DNA of 64,000 bases from Rachycentron canadum (taxonomy: Eukaryota; Chordata; Actinopteri; Carangiformes; Rachycentridae), in NCBI GenBank assembly GCA_038496675.1, contig CM076658.1, positions 13,291,388 through 13,355,387 of the forward strand, given 5' to 3'. Positions within the stretch are counted from its first letter, which is position 1, and the number at the start of each line of letters is the position of its first letter. Below are positions 52,885 to 64,000 of the stretch, piece by piece. The position numbers and the translations under genes are program-made. The notes beneath the pieces were generated by a model, which saw only the letters and a list, made by a program, of their open reading frames with translations, searched no databases and was not told the DNA's origin.

Positions 52885-53225
52885 CTGGTTGTTCACATGC
52901 TCCTTGTTTCTACAAGGAAAAGGGTTTCCATGCTCTGAGACTCTAAGGTGTTGAACTTCTTAAAAGTAATAAGTGTTTGCTTTAATGGAGACACAGAGAA
53001 AGATGGACATTGTTGCTCTTGGCATTTGTCAATGTGAAAGTCTACCCAAAAGAATCCTGAGCCTTTAAAGTGAGCCAGCCTCACTGTTTGGGCACAAAAG
53101 CATTATGAAAATGTGAGATCTTCTTCCTTTGCGTAAGTGTGAATGAATGTATGTACCAAATTGCAATGTATAAAAAAAGAAATTATATATCCTGCTAACT
53201 TGAATAAAAAACTAATTTTTTTTCT
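52885..53225 (+). other. cytip: cytip 3' UTR with polyadenylation signal
   Basis: AATAAA at 53203-53208 follows the TGA by about 320 bases. The cleavage site is inferred. Confidence 0.6.
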
Positions 53226-55158
53226 CATGCCATAAGTGTGATAAACATTAATCAGAACAGCTGGAAATGCAGTGGCTGTTTTCATGTAGCATCTTGAATT
53301 TTAAAATGAGGCTTAAAATATATGCAGATTGTTCATTGATACAGCACATCTGTCATGTTCATTTTCTCACAACCAAAGATGATGGGTACGATAAGTTCAA
53401 AACAGGATGTGGCTACACGAGTACGACTACTTATCTATTTTCATTTCTAAAATAATTTTCAGACTTACACGTTACTTCTGGTGCTGACAAGCACTAAAAC
53501 TGCTTCTGTTTTGTATATTTGTATGTTTTGACTTTTTTCTTCTTCATGCAGAATACTTTTTCAAAAATATTAATAATAATAAGGATAATACATGTGAAGT
53601 TTTAAAAACCCACCAGATGATAATACACATTTTAAAGTTACCATTTCAGCAGGAGAGGTGTGACTTATTACAGGCTCCATTAAAGATTTCTATTGATGAT
53701 GGAGGAATTACACACAATTTACTCATAAACACTCCAATGTTAACGTGTGGAAAACCGAAATGTTTCAAATTAGAAGCTGTAAAATCTGTGAAGAGACACC
53801 ACACATTTCCTGTCATGCCTTTTTTCTCTCAATCTGGTTTCCTGCTGCTGATGAGAAAGAGAGAGAGTGTGATATAGTGCTACTGAGACATCATCACATC
53901 ATAGTAAATTTCTTGCATTTGATGGTTTCTGCCCAAAAATGATGTTACAATTTATTTTGAAGCAACAAAACTGAGAAATATTATTTCCCTTTTTTAAGTG
54001 TGTCATGAAGAAGAAAATGAAACAGAGGGGCAGAGGGGCATAGAATCCCTCTTTTAAAAAGATTCTTTACACAAACACATTGTGCTGCTGCAGACTGACA
54101 TATTCACATCCTTGAAATAAAAGTTTAGAAATATCAACAAAATGTGGAACAAACACTCTAGTACTTGTTCTGCAGTAAAATGTTGCCTGTACCTGATATT
54201 GCTTACAGGCAGATGTATCAACGGGGTTACTTACTTTTACTACTATAGTAGGTTGAATTGTACATAGTTTTACGTAAAGTCAGGTAGTTTGTAGATAAAG
54301 ATGAAACTGTGGCAGTGAGATGATTAATGGAGAGGAAAGAAGAAAAAGAAGAAGAAAAAACAGCTGAGTGCTGACAATTCATTTTTTAGTGTTTCACCTC
54401 TTTGTTCACCTTATTACCATTTGGAAAATGGAAAAGGGCTCCAACTAAGAAAAACTTTGTTTTTTTTTCTTTGCGGGAGCTCATAGCTCAAAAAAGTGAG
54501 TGAGAGTGAATGTGTAAAGTAGTATAAAATTGGCTCACTCGGTTAAAGTGCCTTAAAAGTGTAGCACATTACTTGTGAGTGTACTCAGTAACTCTCCACC
54601 AGTGTGTGCAAACTGCAAAAATATTAGTTTTCAGAATAGCAAACCAGCATCTTACTTAAGATCTTTATGCACTTAAAGCTTAAGACATAACAGGGCTTCG
54701 TTTCAGGATGTGCAGAAACATGGCTGGTTCAGGCAGCAAAATACTGTAAGGAAAACCTATAGGAGAATGTTAATCCAGACTCAAAGTGTTACAGAAGGAA
54801 GGTGGTCACCCAGCAGAGATTAAAGAATGAGTACAATCACTTTGTATGCAGATGCCGGAGTCACAAAGGACCTTTGTTGGGTCCGAAACAAAACCCCTGT
54901 TCTTCAGTGATTCAGTACACACACACAGTGACATGGTTGTAGCACCAGAGAGCTTGACCTTGCACTGATTCTGTTTTCACTCTTTGACAATATAGAATGA
55001 AAAAATTTGTTTTTAAGACACACTTGGGAGGCTTGAGCAGGCGATGTGCAAAAATGCAGACACTGAGTTGTTTTAACTTTTGATTCACCAAAAAAAAAAC
55101 AACTGGAACATCAGCTGCTGTTTGACTATTTTCAGCAAAGAAAAACAGACGGACGGAG
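53226..55158. other. Intergenic spacer and ermn upstream region
   Basis: AT-rich, with no coding exon recognised. The ermn promoter and 5' UTR must lie towards the right end; the reading frame immediately before 55159 is closed by stops, and a non-coding first exon cannot be excluded. Confidence 0.4.
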
Positions 55159-56222
55159 ATGGAGACTAGCACAATTACTCCAGAGGCTCCGAGACTCACG
55201 GTCGAAGAAGAAAATGCACTGGTATCCCAGGTACTGGAGATCATTGGTGGGATCAGGTGTGAGGCCCTCCAGAGTCTGGATCAGCCTGAGGAGAGAGATG
55301 TGTGGCCGATGGAGGAGGGAGATGACTCTGTGTTCTACAGCGATGAAGACCAAACTCATCAGGACATCAAAACATCTTGTGATTTTGGTGCCAATGAGAG
55401 CGATCACTTTGTCACAAGTGAAGCAGCCAAAGAGCCAAAAAGGGAGGGTGACAGCAGAGCAGAAGTGTTAAGTGACAAAGAAGGTGTGGAGATGGAGAGA
55501 GAGGCATCTCTGACTGTACAAGAAGACAAATACCAAGTGCTCCAAATAGCAGAAACCAAACATGTGTATCAGTCAGAGTCGACAGATCAAACTCCTGAAA
55601 ACTTGCTGAGCACCAGTGGAGAATCTCTGCAAGCAAACTGCACAAATGCAGACATGCGAACAAAGCCTGGCCAGAATACATCATCAGAAACAGGTAAGAG
55701 GACTTTAATATTATAGTGCAGTCACATAGATTTGTTCATGGGGTTTGGGTGAGGGGGAGGATTTTGTTTACAGAATGCAAAACAGAGATCTTTCCCCTCC
55801 TTTTGTTTTCAGCAAGTGCACAAGTTAAAGAAGAAGAGGTGGTGATAGACACTCATGCGCCAAACCTCACACCCTATGATGTAACTAATGAGGAGAATTA
55901 TACAAGTCTGAATGTGGAGGCAGAAGTCCCAAAAGAGATGTCATATGCTGAGCTCCAGATATCAGGCAACAGAGAGCCTGAGATAAACCAGGAGCCAGAG
56001 TGGGACCACAACTTCCATCTTCCTGTGGGATCTCACCAGGGCCCCAATCCAGGCTGCTCCACCCTGCCTCTGCCGAAGAAATCCAGCCGTGCTGCCACCC
56101 AGCAGAAATCCTTTGACCACCTCACGTCCTCCAAATACAGCACCGTGTCCTACCGCAAGATCCGCAGAGGCAACACCCGCCAGAAGATAGAGGAGTTTGA
56201 GTACATGATAATGAATCTCTAA
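55159..56222 (+). CDS. ermn: Ermin (ERM-like actin-binding protein)
   Basis: Cytoskeletal protein that in mammals is enriched in myelinating oligodendrocytes. Two coding exons, 55159-55693 (ends phase 1, donor gtaaga) and 55813-56222, give 314 residues; the mammalian protein is about 280-300. Identification rests on the C-terminal actin-binding block, YSTVSYRKIRRGNTRQ followed by IEEFE, which is nearly identical to human ermin, and on the position between cytip and galnt5. The rest is acidic, low in hydrophobics and probably disordered, and is poorly conserved, as expected for this family. No signal peptide or membrane segment is visible. Confidence 0.9.
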
Positions 56223-57612
56223 GATGGTTTCAACGCCCTTTTTAGGAAAATAAACACTGCTGGACATGATGCATAACAAAAATAGAATTAGCATTAAATG
56301 AAACTGATTTTACACATTTGCTATATTACATGGTTTACTTATTTATTAGTTCTAAAATAATCTATTTGTACAGTTTACCCTTGAAAATCCTTGACATGGC
56401 ACACAAACCTAACACAAAATTTCTAATGGGCTCTGTATTGTTTACATCTGTTGTGTAGTATCTGATTAGGGAGCAATGTCTAGCATCTAATTTCCAAGAG
56501 GTACTTACATTTTTCATGTGGTTTCAGCATGAAAACATCTTGTTATGCAAGGCAGGTATTTGAGCAGCAGATTAAATAAATAAGAAGCTCTGGGATTTAT
56601 AATCCTACTTGCCATAATAACTAAAACGTTGTTTGGTATTAGCACTTCACTGTCTGAGCCTAAGGAGAGAGTAGTGAAACTATTAGGGTAAATATATGAT
56701 GTATATATGAGTGATTAACAAACCAAATGCATTTGCATGTGTTAATGGCTAGTATAATAATAATAGGAAAAATAAAATAAAGAGATTCACGTCATTAAAT
56801 CTTTATCGCTCATGTCTTTAAATTCTGAAGATTTTCATCTGTTTGTGGTTTAAGAATTCAATAACATACCACAAAACAAAATCTTGAAATCACAGCACAG
56901 GTTTATTGGGTGTTTGAACCAACACTTCCCCCTAGTGACAAAAAAAAAAAAAAAAATCATACAAAGAGAACTTTCACAAAAAAAAAACTACAACTAAATT
57001 AAACAGTATTAAAACAGAGAAGCAGCCTCATCAAACATAAAACACAAGACATCTAGAAAAGGAGATGTCTCACCAAAAATACATGATAAGTTTTGTAGAA
57101 ACAAATAAATTCTACATGCAAGTTAACTCATCATTTAACCCAGTCCCAGCAGCCACAAACACTTTTTACATTTCAAATCTATAAGGCACCATTTATTCTT
57201 TGGCAATGAAAAGATATGTTGTTCTGAGGAAAGATGGAGTGTTTTTCCACTGACATTCACTTGTAGCCCAAAAAAAATAAATCTTAGGTGTTTACCTTAA
57301 ACACCTGTGTGGAGGATATTTAGAAACTTTGGCTGCAAACCTTCCTAACCAGAGAAATATTCTCTCTTTCTTCTGGCACAAGTGTTTAAACTCAAGGTCA
57401 GTCCATGCTGATGAATTAAAAGAGTATTAGAAACATTGCACATCCCCACACCATCTGCTTTACATCACACATATTCCTGCAAACAAAGCATTTCCGACAT
57501 TTTCTGAACAGTCGTGTCTTTTTGAGATTGGACCACAGAGCTTACTGTGGTGTAAGGCCACTGAAGGTCCCTGTAGTGCATGATTAACACAGAAAAATTA
57601 CAATCAGTCTCA
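56223..57612. other. Convergent 3' ends of ermn (+) and galnt5 (-)
   Basis: Plus-strand AATAAA signals for ermn occur at 56249-56254, only 27 bases after the stop, near 56575 and near 56770. Minus-strand AATAAA (TTTATT on plus) for galnt5 occurs near 57192 and at 56902-56907. The two transcripts therefore end close together and may overlap. An A-run lies at about 56940-56957. No coding sequence is seen. Confidence 0.55.
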
Positions 57613-60600
57613 TCACTGAGCGTGGTAGTGTGTGAACTGCCATTTCTGGAAAGCGTTGTTGGGTACACATCGGTTGAGGTGAAGTGTGTCACCCTGAGGC
57701 TCCGCCTCCAGGCACATGTGGTGGGAAACAAACTCTGTTATGAGGTGCTCGGCCTTCACAAAAACAAAACAGGAAACCCAATTAATGAACAAACCTTTAG
57801 CCTCTAAACATTTCCAGCTGACAGCAACATTTTGCTTCCTCTAGATTTGAAGAAGGGGAATTTGATTGCAGTGAAAATAAGTTCTACAAAAGGAAAGAAA
57901 AACAGACAGCAGATAAAATAAATGGCCCACCCAAAGTCGACCTACCAGAGCTGCGTTGGAGGATTTGTGGAACCAGCGAAGTTCAGGCTTGGTGTTGTCA
58001 CAGGTTTGTAAAGCAAAGCTATTGCCTTTGCCTTGGGGAGCGACACATAGGTCCTGCTGGCGAACGTGCCTCAACCAGGTGTAATTAAAGTGCTGACTCT
58101 GAAAACCAGAGAGAAAGAGAAGGGCGTGACAAGGATATAATTATGCTCCGTGAAAACTGAAAGATGGCCGTTCTGAATCTAAGAAGACCACATTTACAAA
58201 GGCTTGGTCTCCTCTTGTGCTCCACCCATGTTTATTGTGGCTCGGGTCCTTGAGTCTTGGAGTCTCTTGACTGCATTTGTCCTGGTTTAAGTCTATTCCT
58301 GGATATTTTTTGTGTTATGCCCCCACCCCCCCTCCCATAATTACCATGTCATAAGGCATGTGCATCCTCAGAAACACCAAGAAAGATTCAAAACATGTGG
58401 AACATTTGCTAATATTTTTGTAAATAAAAAAAACATAATTTACTCAAATTCTTATATAAAAAATATTGTGCGTATGCTGTCAAACAATGTTAAATAAAAT
58501 AAAAACGCCTACCTGCTTACTGAGATCACAAATCTCGAAAGACAGGGAGCCTTTTTGCAGAGCGAGACATTTTCTTAAACCACGATTGAAGACCTGTGAA
58601 GAAAAATAAGATAAATATTTACAGAAGTGTGTGAAAACATGTTTACTTGCTGCTGTCTTACTAGTGTCAAAGTTTTAACAGACACTATTCTTTGTTTTAA
58701 AGGAGCACAATCACAGGTGTTTCCAGCAGCGTTAACAAGTATGACGGGTCTTCATTTTTAATTGTTCAGGGAAATGTAAACACAGTTTGTGACTGCAAGA
58801 GACAAAATCAAAGGAATACAAGCTGCTCTCAGGACTTTACGTACCAGGCCTTCAGCTTTAACTAAAGGAGCGTTCATGTCTGGATACACGTTGTCCAGGT
58901 ACCACTTGAAGCTCTTGCATTCGAGCCTCTTCCTCAGTGCGATCTGCTCAGTGAGGTTGCCAATGTCAATGGCGTTTTTGTCCAGCAGGTGGTGGTAGCC
59001 GTGGCCATAGAAGAGGTCCTTGTACTCATCCAGCCAGACCTCAGCCACCCTTACCAGGTTACGCTCCACTGTTTTCTGTCTGTCTTTGGGGAATTTGTAC
59101 GGGTTCTGTCCTCGGAAAATGTGTCCCACACGAGAGCAGGGGATAATCTCAATTTCCCCGCCACACATCCAGATCTGTTCCAGTGGTGACACGTTAGATG
59201 AGAAGTCATGTGAGAGATGCTCTGTGGATTTTTTAAGCAACAATACTTGTGTGTCAATGACTGGAGTGATATACCTTAAATGAAATCTCCATGTTCTCCC
59301 CACCCCATACATCCAGGCCAGGGTCATAGGCACCAAGTTCATAGAAGTACTTTTTGTCTATGGAGAAGAGGCCTCCAGCCATAACGGGACACCTGTAAGA
59401 GAAGATAAACAAATAAAAACAACAATTAAACATCAAGAAATGTTGATTAATATATGAATAAAAATACTATTGTGCAATGTAATGGCACTGAAAAACCTGA
59501 GGTACCTGATGGGATCTGAGATGGTCATGTTGTTCTTCTTAATGTACTCCTCTGGTAATGCACTCCAGCCAAACACCAAAGGCCATTTGAAAATACCTCT
59601 TTGGAAGTTGTCCACCAGCATATAACTGAAGAGAAAGAGCCAGAATACAAGCTCCAACACATTCAATATGACACTTGGGGGGGGGGAACACACATATCCC
59701 AAGTGTGGCTTGTATTTGACTTAGATATGGTTTCATTCACCTCATGTCCTTATCACTGATGACTTCAATAACTGGACAGGGCACCTTCTTTCGATCCAGA
59801 TAGACTCTCTCTAAGAGCGGCTCCAGCCAGCCCACGTTACATTCCACGTGGGAGTCGAGGAAGGTAAGAACTTCCCCTACAAAAGAGGAAAGCAAACATC
59901 CTGCTTCAGTAAAATAAACACCCACACCTACATTGTAACAGTGTGCAGTGCAACAAACACTTCAAGAGTCGTCAGAAAGGCAGGTGCTTGTTGATGTATG
60001 TAAATAATATGCATGCAATAACATGCAATAACAGTACATGGTAAATACACAAGAGAGCAGGTGCTACTGCTCTCTTGGAAAATCGTGGCCTAAGAACTGC
60101 ATTTCGTGTTGCACTGTGCTTTCATGCAGGTCATGTTGATTAGCGTGAAACAAAAACCCGACAGTGATCCACATCCACTGTTGATATTTTGCGCAACTGA
60201 TACAGCATTAACTGTGAATTAACTTGAATAATAATAGAATAATGAGTAAACCAGTCACAGGGAGAGGTCAAATAAATACAGTATCTGCCTTTAAATGAAA
60301 TTATCCCTGAAGACAGGGACACACTTTGAGTCTGATCATATGATTTGACAGATTTATCTCAATCATGTTACAGTTTTCTTCTTATGAGTCAAATGTCCCA
60401 TCAGTTAATCCTCTGTCACCTTTGTTCATATGTATCTATGAACCATACATTAAAGTTTTTATTAGAAAACAGTTCTCACCTTTGGCAGCGGCAGCTCCAG
60501 CCAGTCTGGCCCTGATCAGACCCTGACGCTCCTTCAGACGAATGATTCTCACTTTGGGAAACTGGGACATATACTCATCTAGTAGCGTCTTCAAATTGTC

Positions 60601-62502
60601 TGCCAGTGTGTAAGTGATTTAAGTTGTGAAACGTGATTTTACAACAGACAAAAGTACATGAGGACCAAAAAGTCCATATGAAAAAATAAATATGGGAAAA
60701 CAGTGCAGACAGGGAATTTAAGACACAAACATCTACATTTTGAAATTATTAGGTAGAAAATCCAGTGAACATTTTGGACTATTATTCAGTAGTGTTGTTT
60801 TTTTATTCAGTCAGTTATCATTATCAATGTATCATCTTGTACATAACAATTTGCCTGGAAATCTTAGGCCATAAATAAAGATTTGTACAAAAGTTGGGAC
60901 AACATAATGCCAGTAAATATTTTATAGTTTATAGTAAATAGTTTTTTGGCATTGTAGGTTCTGTACACCTGCAAATAAAGGAATAACTTGCTTTTAATAA
61001 TAATAAAAACCTTGACGTGTTTTTGGCATTAAGAGTTTTTTGGTGCTATATCTGTCCTCCTGTGGAGAACCAATCAAGGGTATATGTGAAGCACTCTTAC
61101 CTTTGGTGCTAAAATCATCCACCAGAATGATCTCTTTGAGGAGGTGTGGAGGAGATCTGTTTAGCACACTGTGCACAGAGCGAAGGAGCGTGGACCACAC
61201 TTCATCTACGAAACAGAAAATCACACTGGTGGAAGGCAAGTCGTCGTGGACCAGATTCTGCGAGCATCTGGAAAACACAGAGAAAGGGACAATTCAAGCT
61301 TTGCAGTCACCTGCAGGATCGACTGAGGAGTGCAACGCGCAGAGGAAGACTCACGTCTCAGGTCTGGTGTCCGGAATGGCACGGTCCACCGGGATCTTGT
61401 CACTCAAGTAGACATTAAAATGCCCTTCGTTCCATCTCTTCCTCACCTCTGCATCTTCATAGCTGGCAACAAGTGCTGCCTGACCAAACTGGCCCACGGC
61501 ATTGGCATCTCTGGGAGAAAGAGTCATATCCAGAGAAAGCACTTTGTGGACGCCTCCTTTTCCCGCAGCAGTGGCATTATCCTTAGAGTCCTCTCCTGCT
61601 TGAGGCTCGATCGCAGGTTTTGCAGATTCCTTTGTTTCATTTAAATCACTCTTGTCAATTGCTCTGACCTGTATCTTATCTTCATTAATGTTTACTTCCC
61701 TGCTTTCTTTTACGTCCTTGTTGGGAGGTTTGGGTGTTATTTTAACAGGGTGTGCCTCCTCGGCCTTATGCTGGCCCACTTTTGTTCCAGTCTTGGAAAG
61801 TTCATCCTTGGCATTTTCATTTGTCTTTGAATCCATTTGGTCCAGAGCGCTTTGCGCCACATCTCCAGCTTTTTTAGAGATTTCTTTCTTTGAGGTTGGT
61901 AAAGGAGCATATTTGTTTTTCTGAACATTTCGTAACTCCTGGGTTATATCAGGCACTCCTGCAACTGATGTCCCTTTATTCGAGACATCTACTACTCCAC
62001 TTTTCTCAAATTTTGCTTCATTCAGATCCAAATCTACTGGTTTTTTCTTTACACCTACACTGTGCATTGATGTGACATTTTGCAGTGCAGCTCCCTCTTG
62101 TTGTTCAGAAACCACAGACTTGGCCTTGGGAAGATCATCTCCCTGTTGCTGTAAAGCGTTCCCCTTTCTGTCCCTCGGCGTCTGGTCTCGTTTCCTAGCT
62201 CCTTGTCTGTACACTTGGGATAGTTTGATGTCTGAACTAAGTGGTCCTTTGCCCGCATGTGTAACAGCCACGTCCACCCGCTGCACCGGGTGTTTAAAGC
62301 CCCTGTTCATCAGCTGTGTCACCCTGGACTGCTGTTTGAGGACCTCCCTCTCTCTGATCACCCGCTCCTTCAGCAGCTGACTGTTCACATCGTTTATGGA
62401 TAAGCGGAGCGCAGCCATGTCAAACAGCAGCCAGATGACAGAGGCGATGAACACAAACGCAAGTACCCTCCCACTCCCCCTCAAGTATCTCCTCACCTTC
62501 AT
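57613..62502 (-). CDS. galnt5: Polypeptide N-acetylgalactosaminyltransferase 5
   Basis: Golgi type II membrane enzyme that starts mucin-type O-glycosylation by adding GalNAc to serine or threonine. Exons in transcript order: 62502-61355, 61267-61101, 60599-60480, 59876-59741, 59625-59506, 59392-59275, 59174-58845, 58593-58513, 58098-57946 and 57753-57613. Phases agree; 837 residues (human 940). The N-terminus RGSGRVLAFVFIASVIWLLF is the cytoplasmic tail and membrane anchor and is nearly the same in human. A long charged stem to about residue 310 is diverged and shorter. The catalytic region shows CFVDEVWSTLLRSVHSV, the DSH metal site (LTFLDSHVECNVGW) and DVWGGENMEISFK. The C-terminal ricin-type lectin domain has three repeats, with CLALQ, CDNTKPELRW and CLEA...FQKWQF. 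The last acceptor (gtgaag) is unusual but the frame and homology continue. Confidence 0.95.
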
Positions 62503-63060
62503 GGTTTTTTTTCCTCCCCTAGATGCTTACAAAGGAAAGGGTGAAATAGAAGGAAAATGTCACAGTATTAGCCTGTGTGGGCCACTTCTGATTTGAAGGC
62601 AAACTTTCCCTGTCTTTGGAGAAGTTAGCTGCCTGCGTGGCATGCTAGAAACCTCACCGAGCAGCAGCAGACACCCAGCACAGCCTGACTCCCATGGCCC
62701 ACAACAATGGCACAATGTAAACTTATTTTTCCATACCGTACCACCCCGGTCACGTCCAGCCGCCTGGAGACATTGTGTCTACTTGAGAGGGGGGGGGGCG
62801 GGAAAGTCACCAGCTTCACCTCCGACGGAAAGAAACTCTCTTGAAGTTGTTGGTTTCGTCGCCGAGTCTCCTCGCCACAACTTTGACTGACAACAGATTT
62901 GTATGAGGTCGTCGCGACCGACTTCCACCTTGTCAGTAAACTTTGATTGGACAGATTGACAGGGACGTGACGGTCTGCGCTCGAGCTCACGACAACGCAC
63001 ACGGACAGAGCCACGAGGCGACAGGAAGCGTCGTGTCTCACTTTCAAAATAAGGCCTAAG
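62503..63060 (-). promoter_or_regulatory. galnt5: Probable galnt5 5' UTR and promoter
   Basis: G+C and CpG are raised between about 62740 and 63020. Read on the minus strand, a good donor (TCG/gtgagg, exon end at 62658) and an acceptor candidate just upstream of the ATG (cctttgtaag or catctag, about 62520) suggest a non-coding first exon. The 151-codon minus-strand open frame here (62625-63080) has no family features and probably reflects composition. A G-run lies at about 62790-62802. Confidence 0.45.
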
Positions 63061-64000
63061 AAAGATGGGGGGAGGAACAAATCTTATATAATGTTGAAGT
63101 CAAATATTTTACCTGACAGGGCAGGGTGAATTATCAACAGCTGGAAAAAAAAATACAAGGTCCATTAAGTAAATGTTAGACATGAGTACAACAGCTACTA
63201 AATAGACGTTGTGAATGGATTGATTGTGTCATTTTTTTGTCTCTTGTTGGATGTTTTTTTGTTTCTGTTTGGCCATTTTTATGTCAGTTGTTTGGTTGAA
63301 GTTCTGCCACTCTTTTTGGTTAATTTTCCTCTCCCTTGGATTCTTTTGTATTTCTTTGTAGTCCTTGTGTGTCTATTATGTTTCCCAGACAAGTAGTATT
63401 AACAATCAGTTCACTTGGAGACTCTGGGCCTGGGGCTCCATGACATCTTGGGACTGGGACTGTCTGTCGGCCCATTCAGTAGTCCACCCATATCCTTGTG
63501 ACATTGTTTTTTACCTACTATTCCAAAGTCAGCATGGACAAGAAGTCCTATAAGAAAATGGAAATTTGAAGCTAAGATAGCTCTCTGGCTACATTAAATG
63601 TATAAAAGGCATCATGTATCCCACAAGCAATTGACTTAATACATTTTAGACTGTGTGTTAATTTTGTAAATCATGTTTTTCTTAAATTTTGTGAATTGTG
63701 CTCTATATCTTGGCATACTCTTAGTAACATTATGGTGTAAGAATGCCTGTTTCAGCACAACTTCCAGGTGAACAGGAAACTTTATTTACTTTTAACTTTT
63801 ACTTTAAATCCATCGACCTGAAGACCTTTTTAAACTTATTATTAGCTGCATAGCTACTTGATGGACCTTGTGAGATTGTTTGCATGGTCAAAAAAACCCT
63901 GAACCCCAACACTATGTCTTGATTGTGAATACAATGATGATTTTAGTTTGATTGCTCAACAAAGCTATTAAATTAATTCCTGTGTACATATGTTCAATCT
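63061..64000. other. Right flank, no gene seen
   Basis: AT-rich sequence upstream of galnt5. In human the next gene beyond GALNT5 is GPD2; no exon of it is recognisable in these 0.9 kb. Confidence 0.5.

Noticed and set aside
57465..57731. 88-codon minus-strand frame as a separate small gene
   Set aside because: It is another reading frame over the last galnt5 exon; the true frame ends in FQKWQF and stops at 57613.
62625..63080. 151-codon minus-strand open frame upstream of galnt5
   Set aside because: Lies in the GC-rich probable promoter and leader of galnt5, and has no recognisable domain.

Overview
The window is vertebrate nuclear DNA, most likely from a ray-finned (teleost, probably percomorph) fish. 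The genes have many small exons with GT-AG introns, microsatellites are common, and one degraded interspersed repeat matches a family I recall from percomorph genomes. No prokaryotic, viral or CRISPR features were seen. The species cannot be named from the sequence.

Layout from left to right: (1) a minus-strand gene at about 0.45-2.05 kb whose protein motifs match the uncharacterised C7orf57 family; it probably runs off or near the left edge. (2) acvr1, the ALK2/ALK8-type BMP type I receptor, plus strand: non-coding exon 1 ends at 5073, an 11.6 kb first intron follows, and coding exons run 16659-29061. (3) acvr1c (ALK7, Nodal/activin/GDF type I receptor), plus strand, 33063-46509. (4) cytip (PDZ adaptor for cytohesins), plus strand, 50441-52884. 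(5) ermn (ermin, actin-binding cytoskeletal protein), plus strand, 55159-56222. (6) galnt5 (polypeptide GalNAc-transferase 5), minus strand, 57613-62502, convergent with ermn. The order ACVR1-ACVR1C-CYTIP-ERMN-GALNT5 is the same gene block as human 2q24.1, which supports the assignments independently of sequence similarity. All five models close with consistent splice phases and give proteins of 508 (one-ectodomain form), 493, 355, 314 and 837 residues.

The most interesting observation is in acvr1. The exon encoding the ligand-binding three-finger ectodomain is present three times in tandem (17434-17688, 19237-19509, 20376-20642). Each copy is a multiple of three bases, has phase-1 boundaries on both sides and intact splice sites, and carries all ten cysteines in a gapless 77-residue core. 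The copies are only about half identical to each other. Using any single copy gives a receptor of 504, 510 or 508 residues, against 509 in human ALK2. Using all three gives a 684-residue receptor with three stacked ectodomains. This looks like a cassette for choosing the ligand-binding domain of a BMP receptor by alternative splicing, on one constant membrane, GS and kinase module. I am not aware of a description of such an arrangement in a TGF-beta family receptor, but I cannot search.

The two receptors feed opposite SMAD branches: their L45 loops are of the ALK2 type (SMAD1/5/8) and the ALK4/5/7 type (SMAD2/3). The remaining sequence is intronic or intergenic and mostly AT-rich. It holds microsatellites, two local duplications in acvr1c intron 1, a MITE-like relic between the first two ectodomain exons, and a possible LINE/SINE tail in acvr1 intron 1.
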